Shown here in pieces: positions 50,748 to 59,897 of a DNA stretch of 62,581 bases. Where the stretch lies: contig CALHXW010000167.1 in the NCBI GenBank assembly GCA_938040325.1, forward strand, positions 1-62,581, in the 5' to 3' direction. Below the pieces are notes generated by a model. That model searched no databases. It was given only the letters and a program-made list of their open reading frames with translations, and was not told the origin of the DNA. Numbering within the stretch: position 1 is the stretch's first letter; every line of letters begins with the position of its first letter. Made by a program: the position numbers and the translations under genes. Source of the stretch: an uncultured bacterium (GTDB taxonomy: Bacteria > Myxococcota_A > UBA9042 > PHBI01).

Positions 50748-53700
50748 TTAAGCGTCGTAGGCGAGGTTCGGCCGAAGCCAGCGCTCCGCCTCTGCCAGCG
50801 AGATACCGCGGCGCTTGGCGTAGTCCGAGACCTGATCGCGACCGATGGGACCGACCGTGAAGTAGTGGGCGCCCGGATGGCTGAAGTAGTAGCCGCTCAC
50901 CGACGCAGCCGGCGCCATCGCCATGTGCTCGGTCAGCGTCATGCCCACTCGCTCTTCAATCCCCAACAGCCGGGCGATCGTGGCCTTCTCCAGGTGGTCC
51001 GGACATGCGGGGTACCCGGGTGCCGGCCGGATCCCACGATACTTCTCGCCGATCAAGTCATCGACGGAGAGGTCCTCGCTGCCGCCGTAGCCCCACTCGA
51101 CGCGGGCCTTCTGATGCAGCCACTCAGCGGACGCCTCGGCGAGCCGGTCGGCAAGCGCCTTAAAGAGGATGGCCTTGTAGTCGTCGTTGTCGGCCTCATA
51201 GCGGCCGGCATGCTCTGCGACCCCGTGCCCTGTGGTCGTCGCGAAGAGGCCGACCGTGTCGCCGGTCTCTGCCACAAAGTCCGCCAGCGCCGTGTAGCGC
51301 GCGTCATCGCCTGGACGCTTGCGCTGCTGCCTGAGCGTCAGGAGCGTTGCCAGCTCGTCGCCGGCATCGTCGCGGAGCACGATATCGTCCCCGCGCCGTT
51401 CGGCACGGAAGAACCCAACGACGGCCCTGCCCTCGAGCAGCTCGCCGTCGATGATCTCTTGGAGCATCTCGCTGGCATGGGCGAAGAGCTCTGTGGCGGC
51501 TTCGCCGACCACCTCGTCGGTCAGAATCTTGGGATAGTTGCCGCGCAGCTGCCAGGTCGCAAAGAAGGGCGTCCAGTCGATGAGTGGCGCCAGCTCTGCG
51601 GCGCTCATTCGGTACTCACGAACGCCGTAGAACGACGGTACCGCAGGCTCATGGGGCTCCGCCACGGCAGCACGGCGGCGGGCCTCGTCAAGCGACACCA
51701 GCGTCGCGCCGCGGCGCTGCTTGAAGCGCTCTCGGTCGGACGCGAAGTGGGCGTCGTTTTCGGCCAGGAACTGCCCGCGGTGCTCGTCGCTGAGCAGCGT
51801 CGTGACAACCCCCGAAGCGCGCGACGCGTCGAGGACGTGAATCACCGGGCCGGAGTACGCCTCGTCGATCTTGACGGCCGTGTGCTTGCGGCTTGTCGTT
51901 GCGCCGCCGATGAGCAACGGCATCGTCATGCCCAGCCGCTCCATCTCGCTAGCGACGTAGACCATCTCGTCCAAGCTCGGCGTGATCAGGCCTGAGAGCC
52001 CAATGATGTCGACGCCTTCGGCCTGAGCTCGCTCCAGGATCGTCGAGCACGGCACCATCACGCCAAGATCGACAACCTCGTAGCTGTTGCAGCCGAGCAC
52101 CACGCCCACAATGTTCTTTCCGATGTCGTGAACGTCCCCTTTCACCGTCGCGAGCAGCACCTTGCCGCGGCTACTCGACCCGGATTTCGCTGCCGCCAAG
52201 TAGGGCTCGAGGTAGGCCACCGCTTGCTTCATCGCGCGTGCGCTCTTGACGACCTGGGGCAGAAACATCTTCCCGGCCCCAAAGAGGTCGCCGACGACAC
52301 GCATGCCGTTCATCAGCGGTCCCTCGATGACGTTGAGCGGCTCGCCGTACTTTTGACGGGCCTCCTCGGTGTCTTCGACAATGTACTCGACGATACCCTT
52401 CACCAGCGCATGGGCGAGCCTGTCTTCGACCGATGCATCGCGCCATGCGGTGTCTTTCACCCGGGCTTTGCCCTTGGCGTTGAAGCGCTCGGCAAGCTCG
52501 ATGAGGCGCTCGGTTGCGTCGGGCCGGCGGTTGAGGATCACGTCCTCGACATGCTCGCGCAGCTCCTCCGGGATCTCTTCGTAGACCTCAAGCTGGCCTG
52601 CGTTGACGATGCCCATGTCCATTCCGGCGCGGATCGCGTGGTACAGGAACGCCGAGTGCATCGCCTCGCGGACCTGGTTGTTGCCGCGGAACGAAAACGA
52701 GAGGTTGGAGACGCCGCCCGAGATCTTGACGCCCGGGCAGGCGGCTTTGATCTGGCGAGTGGCCTCGATGAAGGCCACGCCGTAGTCGTTATGCTCTTCG
52801 ATGCCGGTCGCGATCGCGAGGATGTTCGGGTCAAAGATGATGTCGGTGGGCTCGAACCCGAGCTGGTCGACGAGGATGCCGTAGGCACGCTTGGCGATGG
52901 CCACCTTGTGCTCGACGGTGACGGCCTGGCCCTGCTCGTCAAAGCACATCACCACCACGGCAGCACCGTAGCGGCGGATGATCTTGGCGTGAGCGATGAA
53001 CTGTTCCTCGCCCTCCTTGAGCGAGATCGAGTTGACGATCGCCTTACCTTGCAAGCACTTCAAGCCGGCTTCGATCACCTCAAACTTCGAGCTGTCGACC
53101 ATCACGGGGACCCGAGCAATGTCGGGCTCAGCAGCGACGAGGTTGATGAAGCGGGTCATGGCGGCCGGGCCATCGAGAAGCCCCTCATCCATGTTGATGT
53201 CGATGACGTTGGCGCCGCCTTCGACCTGGTCGCGGGCGACATCGACGGCCGTCGCGTAGTCCTTTGACAGAATCAGCTTCGCAAAGCGCCGAGACCCCGT
53301 GACGTTGGTCCGCTCTCCGACCATCATGAAGTTAGCGTCTTCGCGCAGCACGCAAGGCTCGAGGCCCGAGTAGCGCGCTAGGCCATCGTGGGGCGTACGC
53401 TCCGGCGTCTGGCGCGGCGCCTTATCGGCGAGCTCTTTGGCGATCGCGCGGATGTGATCGGGCGTCGTGCCGCAGCAGCCGCCAGCGACGTTAAGCCAGC
53501 CTTGGTCGGCGAAGTCGCCGAGGATCTTGGCGGTCTCTTCCGGTGTCTCGTCATACTCGCCAAAGGCGTTTGGCAGCCCGGCATTGGGGTAGCAGCTGAC
53601 CTGCGCTCGGCAGAGCTTCGAGAGCTCCTCGATGTAGGGACGCATTTCGTTGCCCCCAAGCGCGCAGTTGATCCCGACGCTCAGCGGGCGCGCATGCTCG

Positions 53701-54404
53701 ACGGAGAGCAGGAAGGCTTCGAGGGTCTGACCGGAGAGCGTGCGTCCACTCTGATCGGTGATGGTCACCGAGATCATCACCGGCACCCGCTCGCCACGGG
53801 CCTCGAACGTCTCGTCGATCGCCACCAGAGCGGCTTTGGCGTTGAGGGTGTCAAAGATCGTCTCGACCAGCAGCAGGTCGACGCCTCCGTCCAGCAGCCC
53901 ACGCACCTGCTCGGCGTAGGCATCACGCACCTCGTCAAAGACAACAGCACGAAACCCAGGGTCATCCACGTCGGGCGAGAGCGACAGCGTACGGTTCAGC
54001 GGTCCGAGCGCGCCCGCGACGAAGCGAGGCTTATCGGGCGTGGAGACCTCGCGTGCGACCTCGCGCGCGAGGGCGGCGGCAGCCACGTTGAGATCGTAGG
54101 CGATCTCGGACAGGTCGTAGTCCGCTTGAGCGATGGTCGTCGACGAGAACGTGTTGGTCTCGATGATGTCTGCACCCGCATCAAGGTAGGCCCGATGGAC
54201 CTGCTTGACCGCCTCGGGCTTGGTCAGACACAGGATGTCGTTGTTGCCCTTGAGCTCCTTGTGGTGGTCGGCGAAGCGGTTGCCGCGGAAGTCCGCTTCA
54301 ACCAAACCCTGGCGCTGCAGCATCGTCCCCATGGCGCCATCCATGATCAGGATACGCTTAGCGGCTGCGGCCGCGAGGGGGGAAGCTGGTTCGGGAGACG
54401 TCAT
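50748..54404 (-). CDS. metH: Cobalamin-dependent methionine synthase
   Basis: The 1,218-residue enzyme methylates homocysteine using methyl-cobalamin and methyl-tetrahydrofolate. All modules are present: the homocysteine domain with zinc cysteines (INCALGG and GGCCGT near 248 and 309), the pterin-binding domain ([12 protein letters not shown] onward), the cobalamin domain with lower-ligand motif [10 protein letters not shown] near 757, and the C-terminal SAM-binding reactivation domain (near 900-1218; [12 protein letters not shown]). Length is close to E. coli MetH. I saw no cobalamin or SAH riboswitch signature upstream. It starts divergently from the ferritin-like gene, with 169 bases between them. 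Confidence 0.97.
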   Translation of the reverse strand: MTSPEPASPLAAAAAKRILIMDGAMGTMLQRQGLVEADFRGNRFADHHKELKGNNDILCLTKPEAVKQVHRAYLDAGADIIETNTFSSTTIAQADYDLSEIAYDLNVAAAALAREVAREVSTPDKPRFVAGALGPLNRTLSLSPDVDDPGFRAVVFDEVRDAYAEQVRGLLDGGVDLLLVETIFDTLNAKAALVAIDETFEARGERVPVMISVTITDQSGRTLSGQTLEAFLLSVEHARPLSVGINCALGGNEMRPYIEELSKLCRAQVSCYPNAGLPNAFGEYDETPEETAKILGDFADQGWLNVAGGCCGTTPDHIRAIAKELADKAPRQTPERTPHDGLARYSGLEPCVLREDANFMMVGERTNVTGSRRFAKLILSKDYATAVDVARDQVEGGANVIDINMDEGLLDGPAAMTRFINLVAAEPDIARVPVMVDSSKFEVIEAGLKCLQGKAIVNSISLKEGEEQFIAHAKIIRRYGAAVVVMCFDEQGQAVTVEHKVAIAKRAYGILVDQLGFEPTDIIFDPNILAIATGIEEHNDYGVAFIEATRQIKAACPGVKISGGVSNLSFSFRGNNQVREAMHSAFLYHAIRAGMDMGIVNAGQLEVYEEIPEELREHVEDVILNRRPDATERLIELAERFNAKGKARVKDTAWRDASVEDRLAHALVKGIVEYIVEDTEEARQKYGEPLNVIEGPLMNGMRVVGDLFGAGKMFLPQVVKSARAMKQAVAYLEPYLAAAKSGSSSRGKVLLATVKGDVHDIGKNIVGVVLGCNSYEVVDLGVMVPCSTILERAQAEGVDIIGLSGLITPSLDEMVYVASEMERLGMTMPLLIGGATTSRKHTAVKIDEAYSGPVIHVLDASRASGVVTTLLSDEHRGQFLAENDAHFASDRERFKQRRGATLVSLDEARRRAAVAEPHEPAVPSFYGVREYRMSAAELAPLIDWTPFFATWQLRGNYPKILTDEVVGEAATELFAHASEMLQEIIDGELLEGRAVVGFFRAERRGDDIVLRDDAGDELATLLTLRQQRKRPGDDARYTALADFVAETGDTVGLFATTTGHGVAEHAGRYEADNDDYKAILFKALADRLAEASAEWLHQKARVEWGYGGSEDLSVDDLIGEKYRGIRPAPGYPACPDHLEKATIARLLGIEERVGMTLTEHMAMAPAASVSGYYFSHPGAHYFTVGPIGRDQVSDYAKRRGISLAEAERWLRPNLAYDA

Positions 54405-54573
54405 CGAGACCTCATCGGAGCGTCAGAAGGGAGCCAAGCAAATACGATCTCGGCCGACCTACCAAGATTATTCGTCCGCGCCAGCCGCACGCGGCTGATG
54501 ACCGCTCGCCCACCGCGACCGACCACTCGCCCAGTCGGCGGGACGAAGCGGCCCTCGCAGAGGTTGTTGTCGA

Positions 54574-55389
54574 GTGAACGAACACCGAAACCAGCGAGGT
54601 CGTGTGAGACGGATGAACAGGCGCGAACAACCACTCGAAGCAGCGAGCGGACACGATCGACAGCCAGCGCTCGACTGGGCGTTATGGCGGGCGCGATTCG
54701 ACAGACGCGCCGACCGTCCGCTGCCGCCGCCACCAACCGAGCGTCTCCCTGTGACGCTCGCGCCCCATGTGGGTGACGCGCTCGCGCGCTTCCAACGGGG
54801 CGAAGCCGGTGAAGGGCAGACGGCGAAAGCACTCGCGCGGGCCGATCTTCCCGCCGTTGACGACGACTTCCGAGCGATCATCCATCGCTTTGTGCGCGAG
54901 GAAGGCCGGCACGCCCGCATTCTCAAGGGGATGCTCGGAGCCCTCGACCGGCCGCCGGCGAGACGGGACTGGGCGGTCGACGGCTTTCGCTCGGTGCGGC
55001 GCAGGAGCTCGCTCCCCTTCGATGTGATGTGGCTGGCCACCGCCGAGATCGTCGGGCTCTGCACGTACCACGAGGTCGCCGACGCGTTGCCACCCAGCTG
55101 GGCGCGCTCGCTCCGCCACGTGGCAGCCGACGAGGCGCTCCACCTGACGTTTTTTCTGGAGTTTGCTCGCCGTTCGTTCCGCGAGCAGCCGGGCCATCGG
55201 TTGGCGCTACCGGGTCTTTGCGCGGGGGCACAGGTCGTCAACCTCGCCTCCAACCACCGTGCGTTTTCGGCGCTGGGCGTGGACCGGCGCCGGCTCATCG
55301 CGCGCTCATGGCGACTCGCTCGCTGGGCCCAACGTCAGCTGGGGCTAGACGTCGAGCTCGCGCCGAAGCTTCCGTGCGGCCTGACGTGA
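54574..55389 (+). CDS. Ferritin-like diiron protein of unknown function
   Basis: The frame starts with GTG at 54574; an ATG at 54613 is an alternative. The 271-residue, Arg-rich protein has two ferritin-like motifs about 85 residues apart: EEGRHARIL and ADEALHLTFF (ExxH type), with further Glu in helices between them (TAEIVGLCTYHEVAD). This is the pattern of a four-helix diiron oxygenase or oxidase, such as the AurF family, rather than iron-storage ferritin. Its 3' end overlaps the end of the convergent LytTR regulator gene by 45 bases. The substrate is unknown. Confidence 0.75.
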   Translation: MNEHRNQRGRVRRMNRREQPLEAASGHDRQPALDWALWRARFDRRADRPLPPPPTERLPVTLAPHVGDALARFQRGEAGEGQTAKALARADLPAVDDDFRAIIHRFVREEGRHARILKGMLGALDRPPARRDWAVDGFRSVRRRSSLPFDVMWLATAEIVGLCTYHEVADALPPSWARSLRHVAADEALHLTFFLEFARRSFREQPGHRLALPGLCAGAQVVNLASNHRAFSALGVDRRRLIARSWRLARWAQRQLGLDVELAPKLPCGLT

Positions 55390-56061
55390 GACCCCGACCA
55401 GCGCGCCCCCAACCGTCCGTGCTTCGTAGCCGCCCGACGCCGTTGGGTCGAGCAGCTCAACGTGGTCGAGGTTGAGCAATGCGCGCCGGCTGACGCGGAC
55501 GAACGGCGGGGTCGGCAAGCGCGCCTCGAGCTCGCTGAGGGCATAGTCGGTGAGGTAGGTCGCGGTCTCGGTACAGACGCTGACGATCTCGCCGTCAAAC
55601 AAAGCGTGCGTGATGTCTGCGATCGAGACGAGCACAACCCCGCGGCGCGTCTTGATCGGCAGCTTGGAGTTAATGACCAAGCGCTCGGGAACCCGGCTGA
55701 GGGCACGTCGTAGAGCGCTCGGGTCGACCGGCTTGACGACGTAGTCGAGCGCCGCCAGCTCGAACGCGCGCACCGCGTGCTCAGGATGAGCCGTCACAAA
55801 GATCAGCGCGCAGCCGTCAGGTAAGAGCTGGGCTGCGTCCACGCCGCTGAGTCCAGGCATGTGGATGTCGAGAAACGCGACGTCGACAGGCGTCGTGGCA
55901 AGCGCCTCGAGGAGCTCGTCGGCGTCTTGAGCAACGACGACAGGAGGGCTCCCGAGCGCCGTGAGCAGGCGCACCATCCGGCGTCGCGCCATCGCCTCAT
56001 CGTCACAGACCGCACAGCGGATCCCCGTGAGGTCTCGCTCGGTGTTCGCCGCGTCGCTCAC
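55345..56061 (-). CDS. LytTR-family response regulator
   Basis: The start is a GTG overlapping the kinase stop in GTGA. The 238-residue protein has a receiver domain: acidic pair DDE near 19, phospho-acceptor Asp in VAFLDIHMPGLSG near 60 and Lys in VVKPVD near 110. A LytTR DNA-binding domain follows (about 130-238; DITHALFDGEIVSVCT ... FVRVSRRALLNLDHVE). It is the regulator partner of the sensor kinase just upstream. Targets are not known. Confidence 0.93.
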   Translation of the reverse strand: MSDAANTERDLTGIRCAVCDDEAMARRRMVRLLTALGSPPVVVAQDADELLEALATTPVDVAFLDIHMPGLSGVDAAQLLPDGCALIFVTAHPEHAVRAFELAALDYVVKPVDPSALRRALSRVPERLVINSKLPIKTRRGVVLVSIADITHALFDGEIVSVCTETATYLTDYALSELEARLPTPPFVRVSRRALLNLDHVELLDPTASGGYEARTVGGALVGVSRQAARKLRRELDV

Positions 56062-57143
56062 GCCACCTCCCCTTGCCGTTTGCCGATCCGTAGCGTCGCC
56101 ACCACGCGCTCTGCGTCGGTGTGCATCGTGAGTGTGGCGCCGCCTTCGCCGTAGGCCAAGGCGAGACGACGCTCGACCATCGCAAGCCCTTCGCCGCCAG
56201 GACGACGTGCGCCGAGCGTCCCCGGGTTTGAGATCGTGACGGTCAGGGCGTCGTCAACCGCCTCGGCGTGGAGGCGGACCGGTCCGCTGTGACCCGCCCA
56301 AGGGCCATGGGTCATGGCGTTCTCAGCGAGGGGCAAGAGCAGCAGCGGCGGCACCGGAAAGTCGAGCGCGCTGGGCGTCACGTCAAAGTCCGTTTGGATG
56401 CGCTCGGGATCACGCGTCTCGTGAAGCTCCCAGAGGCGCCGGGCGATGCCGAGCTCGTCGGACAACGGCCAGCTGGCAACGCGGGCTCCTCGCAGCACGT
56501 CACGAAGCACGTCAGACAGCGTGAGAACAGCGCGCTCTGCGACCGCCGGATCCGCCTGACACCACTCGGCGATAGCGTTGAGGGTGTTGAACAGGAAGTG
56601 AGGATCGAGCTGGCTTCGGATCGCGAGCAGCTGTGCGCGCTCGGCTTCAAGCGCGAGCCGCGACGCCCTATGCTCGGCCGCGGCAAGACCGATCTCGAGC
56701 TCGATATCGCGGCCCAACCCCCACGCCCCCACCCAAAAGAGCGACAGCTCGACCGCTAGGCTGCTGTTGGCGGTGAGCAGCGTGGGCGCGAGGCCCACCG
56801 CCAAGGGAAGCCCCCGACCGACGAGCAACACGGCCGCAGCGCCCACGAGGCCGAACGCTAAGACACGCCAGCCGAATCTAGGGCCATCGGCTGGGACGAA
56901 GATCGACCGCCACGCAGCTGGGCCGACCAGGATGAACATCGAGACCATCGCGACCGCAACGACGGCTGCCTCGATGCTCGGCTCAAACAAGAGCTGTGCT
57001 GCGACGAGTGCGGCGCCCACAAGGGCGGTTGGGATCGCCCGGCTAGGCTGCGCGAGAGCCTGGAGCGTGTCGGTGTAGCGGACCGAGTGGCCCGGCCTAC
57101 GCGATGAGTGGAACGTCGTCGCCAAGATCCGCCCGGGTGACAC
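56058..57143 (-). CDS. LytS-type sensor histidine kinase
   Basis: The N-terminus holds about four membrane helices (roughly residues 40-150), a coiled stretch, then the His_kinase domain SQLDPHFLFNTLNAIAEW with the phospho-accepting His. N-box (LLPLAENAMTHG) and G-box (GEGLAMVERRL) follow. The start is uncertain: no ATG or GTG follows the scoB stop until 57020. I give the GTG at 57143, which overlaps scoB by 47 bases; an ATG at 57200 and a TTG at 57125 are other options. It is coupled to the LytTR regulator. The gene order scoB-kinase-regulator suggests one transcript. Confidence 0.8.
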   Translation of the reverse strand: MSPGRILATTFHSSRRPGHSVRYTDTLQALAQPSRAIPTALVGAALVAAQLLFEPSIEAAVVAVAMVSMFILVGPAAWRSIFVPADGPRFGWRVLAFGLVGAAAVLLVGRGLPLAVGLAPTLLTANSSLAVELSLFWVGAWGLGRDIELEIGLAAAEHRASRLALEAERAQLLAIRSQLDPHFLFNTLNAIAEWCQADPAVAERAVLTLSDVLRDVLRGARVASWPLSDELGIARRLWELHETRDPERIQTDFDVTPSALDFPVPPLLLLPLAENAMTHGPWAGHSGPVRLHAEAVDDALTVTISNPGTLGARRPGGEGLAMVERRLALAYGEGGATLTMHTDAERVVATLRIGKRQGEVA

Positions 57144-57720
57144 CTGGCGCGAGCTCGACGATGGCGAACCCGTCCCCTTGTGGATCGAAGACGCCGACAT
57201 CGGTGATCACGCGCGACACACAGCCGACGCCGGTCAGCGGCAAGGCACAGGCAGCCACGAGCTTCGGAGCGCCGCGCTTGCTGCGAAAAGTCGACAGCAC
57301 CAGCACGCGCTTGGCGCCTGACACGAGGTCCATCGCGCCGCCCATCCCTGTCACCAGCTTGCCGGGAATCATCCAGTTCGCCAGGTCGCCGTTCATGGCG
57401 ACCTCCATGGCGCCCAAGATCGCCAGGTCGACGTGGCCGCCACGGATCATTGCGAACGAGAGCGTCGAGTCGAACGTGCTGCCGCCCTCGACGATCGTGA
57501 CCGTCTGCTTGCCGGCGTTGATGACTTGCGGGTCTTCGTCGCCCTCGTAAGGGAACGGCCCCATTCCCAGCAGGCCGTTCTCCGAGTGCAACATCACCGA
57601 GCGCCCGTCTGGCAGGTAGTTTGCCACGAGCGTCGGGATTCCGATGCCTAGGTTGACTGCCATGCCGTCGACGATCTCGTCGGCGGCGCGCTCTGCCATC
57701 TGCTCACGTGTCCAAGCCAT
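57097..57720 (-). CDS. scoB: 3-oxoacid CoA-transferase subunit B
   Basis: The ATG at 57720 gives 207 residues; a TTG at 57747 extends it by nine. The beta subunit of CoA-transferase family I is shown by the active-site region LHSENGLLGMGPFP (catalytic Glu in SENG), NLGIGIPTLVANYLPDG at the N-terminus and the HVDLAILGAMEVAMNGDLANWMIPG stretch. It pairs with the scoA product 11 kb away. It is the first gene of a unit with a sensor kinase and regulator. Confidence 0.92.
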   Translation of the reverse strand: MAWTREQMAERAADEIVDGMAVNLGIGIPTLVANYLPDGRSVMLHSENGLLGMGPFPYEGDEDPQVINAGKQTVTIVEGGSTFDSTLSFAMIRGGHVDLAILGAMEVAMNGDLANWMIPGKLVTGMGGAMDLVSGAKRVLVLSTFRSKRGAPKLVAACALPLTGVGCVSRVITDVGVFDPQGDGFAIVELAPGVTRADLGDDVPLIA

Positions 57721-57747
57721 ACCGTGTCTTACCAGCTCAGCGGCCAA

Positions 57748-57850
57748 AGTGGCTGCTGAATTTCGGCTCGTTGGTCAGCGCGAATGCGAACCACCGGATA
57801 AGCGCCACTGTTGCAACTGTTGCAACTGTGGCAACCGTGGCGAGTGTCCC
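57748..57850. repeat. Short 9-bp tandem repeats and a diverged element end upstream of scoB
   Basis: GTTGCAACT occurs twice in tandem at 57810-57827 and is followed by two diverged units (GTGGCAACC, GTGGCGAGT). Near 57750 the sequence GGCTGCTGAATTTCGG is one base from the terminal GGCTGCTGAAATTCGG of the family 2 element. No right end is found, so this may be an old fragment, in the likely promoter region of scoB. Confidence 0.45.
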
Positions 57851-57965
57851 GTTCGGCTAGCGGCCGAGTTCCGGAGACGACACACCGATCTCGGCGTCGC
57901 TCGCCCTTGAACTGCCCCGCTACCGCGGCCTTCGTGCCAGGATTCCGTTGCGCACGCGGCAGCCG

Positions 57966-58676
57966 TCACCCGAGCAGCGTGTCGAGGCGCGCGGTCCGCA
58001 CAACGCCTGGATCGAGCGCAGGGGCGCCAGGCGAGTGGCGGGTCGTGATGAGCGCCGTCACTGCGTTGGGAAACGCTGCGTGCATCGCGTTGGCGTGACC
58101 TGGCTCATTGTCGGCGCAAAGCACAGGCGAACCGAGTGCACCCAACCACTCCAACGACCGACGCTTGTAGGCGCCATCGCGCTCGGTGGCGTCAGGCTTC
58201 ATGACGAGCAAGGTGCCTGGCACGGCGACAGGAAAGCCGAGCTCGCGCATGCGGCTTGTGGTGACGCCGGCCATGTTGCTAGTTCGCGCCGTGAGGTAGG
58301 CGACGGTGGCCCCCATCGCACGCAGCGCCAGCACCGCCTCAACCGCGCCTGGGAGGGGGGTGTCGAGCATCGGGTAGCGCTCGCCGAAAAAACCTCGCAG
58401 CCACGTGCCCAGCCCCCTCTTCGCGAGCTCCGGCTGGTCTTCCGTCACGCCTAGGGTCGCGAGGTTGCGATGAACTGAAAAGACGATCGGCATGGTGGGC
58501 GCCATCGCAACGGCAGCCTCTGCGCCCGACCAGGCACCACGCTCAGAGGCGGCCCAGTCGGCAAAGATCGCGCGCGTCCGGGTGGCGTTGTCGAGCAACG
58601 TCAGGTCGATGTCGAGGATAGCGAGTGGTGCCCTCCCCTCGGCGCGGGCGGTCTCGATCGCGTCTCGGATGCTCAT
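57966..58676 (-). CDS. HAD-superfamily hydrolase
   Basis: The ATG at 58676 overlaps the proC stop in ATGA; a much longer frame upstream overlaps proC and is not real. The 236-residue cytoplasmic protein has HAD motif I (LDIDLTLLDN, DxDxT with the nucleophile near 22), motif II (AYLTARTSN) and motif IV-like CADNEPGHANAM. It resembles phosphatases of small molecules or acid-phosphatase-like HADs. Co-transcribed with proC. The substrate is unknown. Confidence 0.85.
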   Translation of the reverse strand: MSIRDAIETARAEGRAPLAILDIDLTLLDNATRTRAIFADWAASERGAWSGAEAAVAMAPTMPIVFSVHRNLATLGVTEDQPELAKRGLGTWLRGFFGERYPMLDTPLPGAVEAVLALRAMGATVAYLTARTSNMAGVTTSRMRELGFPVAVPGTLLVMKPDATERDGAYKRRSLEWLGALGSPVLCADNEPGHANAMHAAFPNAVTALITTRHSPGAPALDPGVVRTARLDTLLG

Positions 58677-59503
58677 GATGAGAGCTCGGCAGCCATCTCT
58701 TCGCCGCGGTCGTGCGCGCGCTGCATCGCCGCCACGATCGCGTCCTGAAAGTCCCGTGACCGAAGCACGCCGATGGCGGCCTCCGTTGTTCCACCGGGCG
58801 ACATCACGCGCTGTCGAAGCGTGCCAGGGGCAACATCCGCTGAGACCGCCAGCGCCCCAGCGCCAGCGACCGTGTGGAGAGCGAGCTTGCTTGAGAGCTC
58901 GGAGGGCAAGCCGAGCGCGACCCCGCCAGCGATCATGGCTTCGATCGCGTGAAAGATGTACGCGGGGCCGCTGCCAGAGACGGCGGTGAGCGCGTTCATG
59001 GAGGTTTCTGGGATCTCGCAGACGTAGCCGACCGCCCCCAAGATGGCCTCTGCCCAGGCGGCATGGCGATCGGTCACTGCTGTGCCCCGAGACCAACCGC
59101 TGGCGCCCTTGCCGACCAAGCACGGCGTGTTGGGCATCGCTCGCACAACGGGAGTGCCAGGTGGAACCTGTCGCTCGAGAGCCGCGCAGGTGATGCCCGC
59201 CGCCACCGAAACCAGTGCTGTTTCGGGGCCGAACGCGTCCGCGAACCCACCGAGCACTGCCGCCATGACTTGGGGTTTGACGCACAGCAGCACGACATCA
59301 GACGACGCCACGAGGGCTCGATTGCTCTCGCTGATGGTCACCCCCAGCGCACTGCGAGTCGCCTCTAACACGTCCGACCGTGTGTCGAAGATCTGGATCC
59401 GCGAGGGCGAGACCACGGCTGCTTGGACGACTCCGGCAAGGAGTGCGCCGCCCATGTTGCCGACGCCAATGACACCGAGGTTGATATCGAGGGGTGTGTT
59501 CAT
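58673..59503 (-). CDS. proC: Pyrroline-5-carboxylate reductase
   Basis: The ATG at 59503, with a GAGAGG site upstream, gives 276 residues, the usual length. The enzyme makes proline from pyrroline-5-carboxylate with NAD(P)H. Motifs: GVIGVGNMGGALLAG (dinucleotide site, residues 10-24), VLLCVKPQVM near 73, RAMPNTPCLVGKG near 120 and SGSGPAYIFHAIEAM near 165, ending MSPGGTTEAAI. The downstream HAD gene overlaps by four bases. The gene is divergent from tRNA-Leu. Confidence 0.96.
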   Translation of the reverse strand: MNTPLDINLGVIGVGNMGGALLAGVVQAAVVSPSRIQIFDTRSDVLEATRSALGVTISESNRALVASSDVVLLCVKPQVMAAVLGGFADAFGPETALVSVAAGITCAALERQVPPGTPVVRAMPNTPCLVGKGASGWSRGTAVTDRHAAWAEAILGAVGYVCEIPETSMNALTAVSGSGPAYIFHAIEAMIAGGVALGLPSELSSKLALHTVAGAGALAVSADVAPGTLRQRVMSPGGTTEAAIGVLRSRDFQDAIVAAMQRAHDRGEEMAAELSS

Positions 59504-59737
59504 AATCGGCAACCTCTCACAACGCAGACGCAGCGAGCAACCGAGACGCAGAAGTGCTCCGGGCGCGCCCGGAGCGAACGCCAAAGGATCGTTGAAAGCC
59601 GCGATGGGCGGCTGCAGTATCAGCCCTCCGAAACGCATGAAGCGCCCGCAGATTTTGGCCCGTGCACATCTCAGCGTTGCAACCCCTCACCGATCACCGT
59701 TGACACCGCGTTGCGCACGGCTATCCTGCGTGAAGTT

Positions 59738-59821
59738 GCCGAAGTGGCGGAATTGGTAGACGCGCTGGATTCAAAATCCAGTAGGAGTGATCCTGTGTCG
59801 GTTCGAGCCCGACCTTCGGTA
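59738..59821 (+). tRNA. tRNA-Leu(CAA)
   Basis: Acceptor GCCGAAG pairs with CTTCGGT. The anticodon stem CTGGAT/ATCCAG region holds the loop TTCAAAA with anticodon CAA, and a long variable arm is present (AGTAGGAGTGATCCTGTG). T-arm CGGTTCGAGCCCG. No encoded CCA (ACGG follows). Confidence 0.95.
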
Positions 59822-59897
59822 CGGCACTTCCATCCCATCAAGCGGTCGACTCTCGGACACTCACCCGCCGGATTCTGCGTCGCCAGCGCCCTACAAG

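Noticed and set aside
54405..54573. Cobalamin or SAH riboswitch upstream of metH
   Set aside because: I looked for the B12 box and the conserved SAH motifs on the minus strand and saw neither.
57805..57840. CRISPR array
   Set aside because: The repeats are 9 bp in direct tandem with no spacers, and no cas genes are present.
57966..59285. A 439-residue form of the HAD protein
   Set aside because: The first 203 codons overlap proC in another frame and have no domain; the ATG at 58676 overlaps the proC stop in the usual coupled manner.
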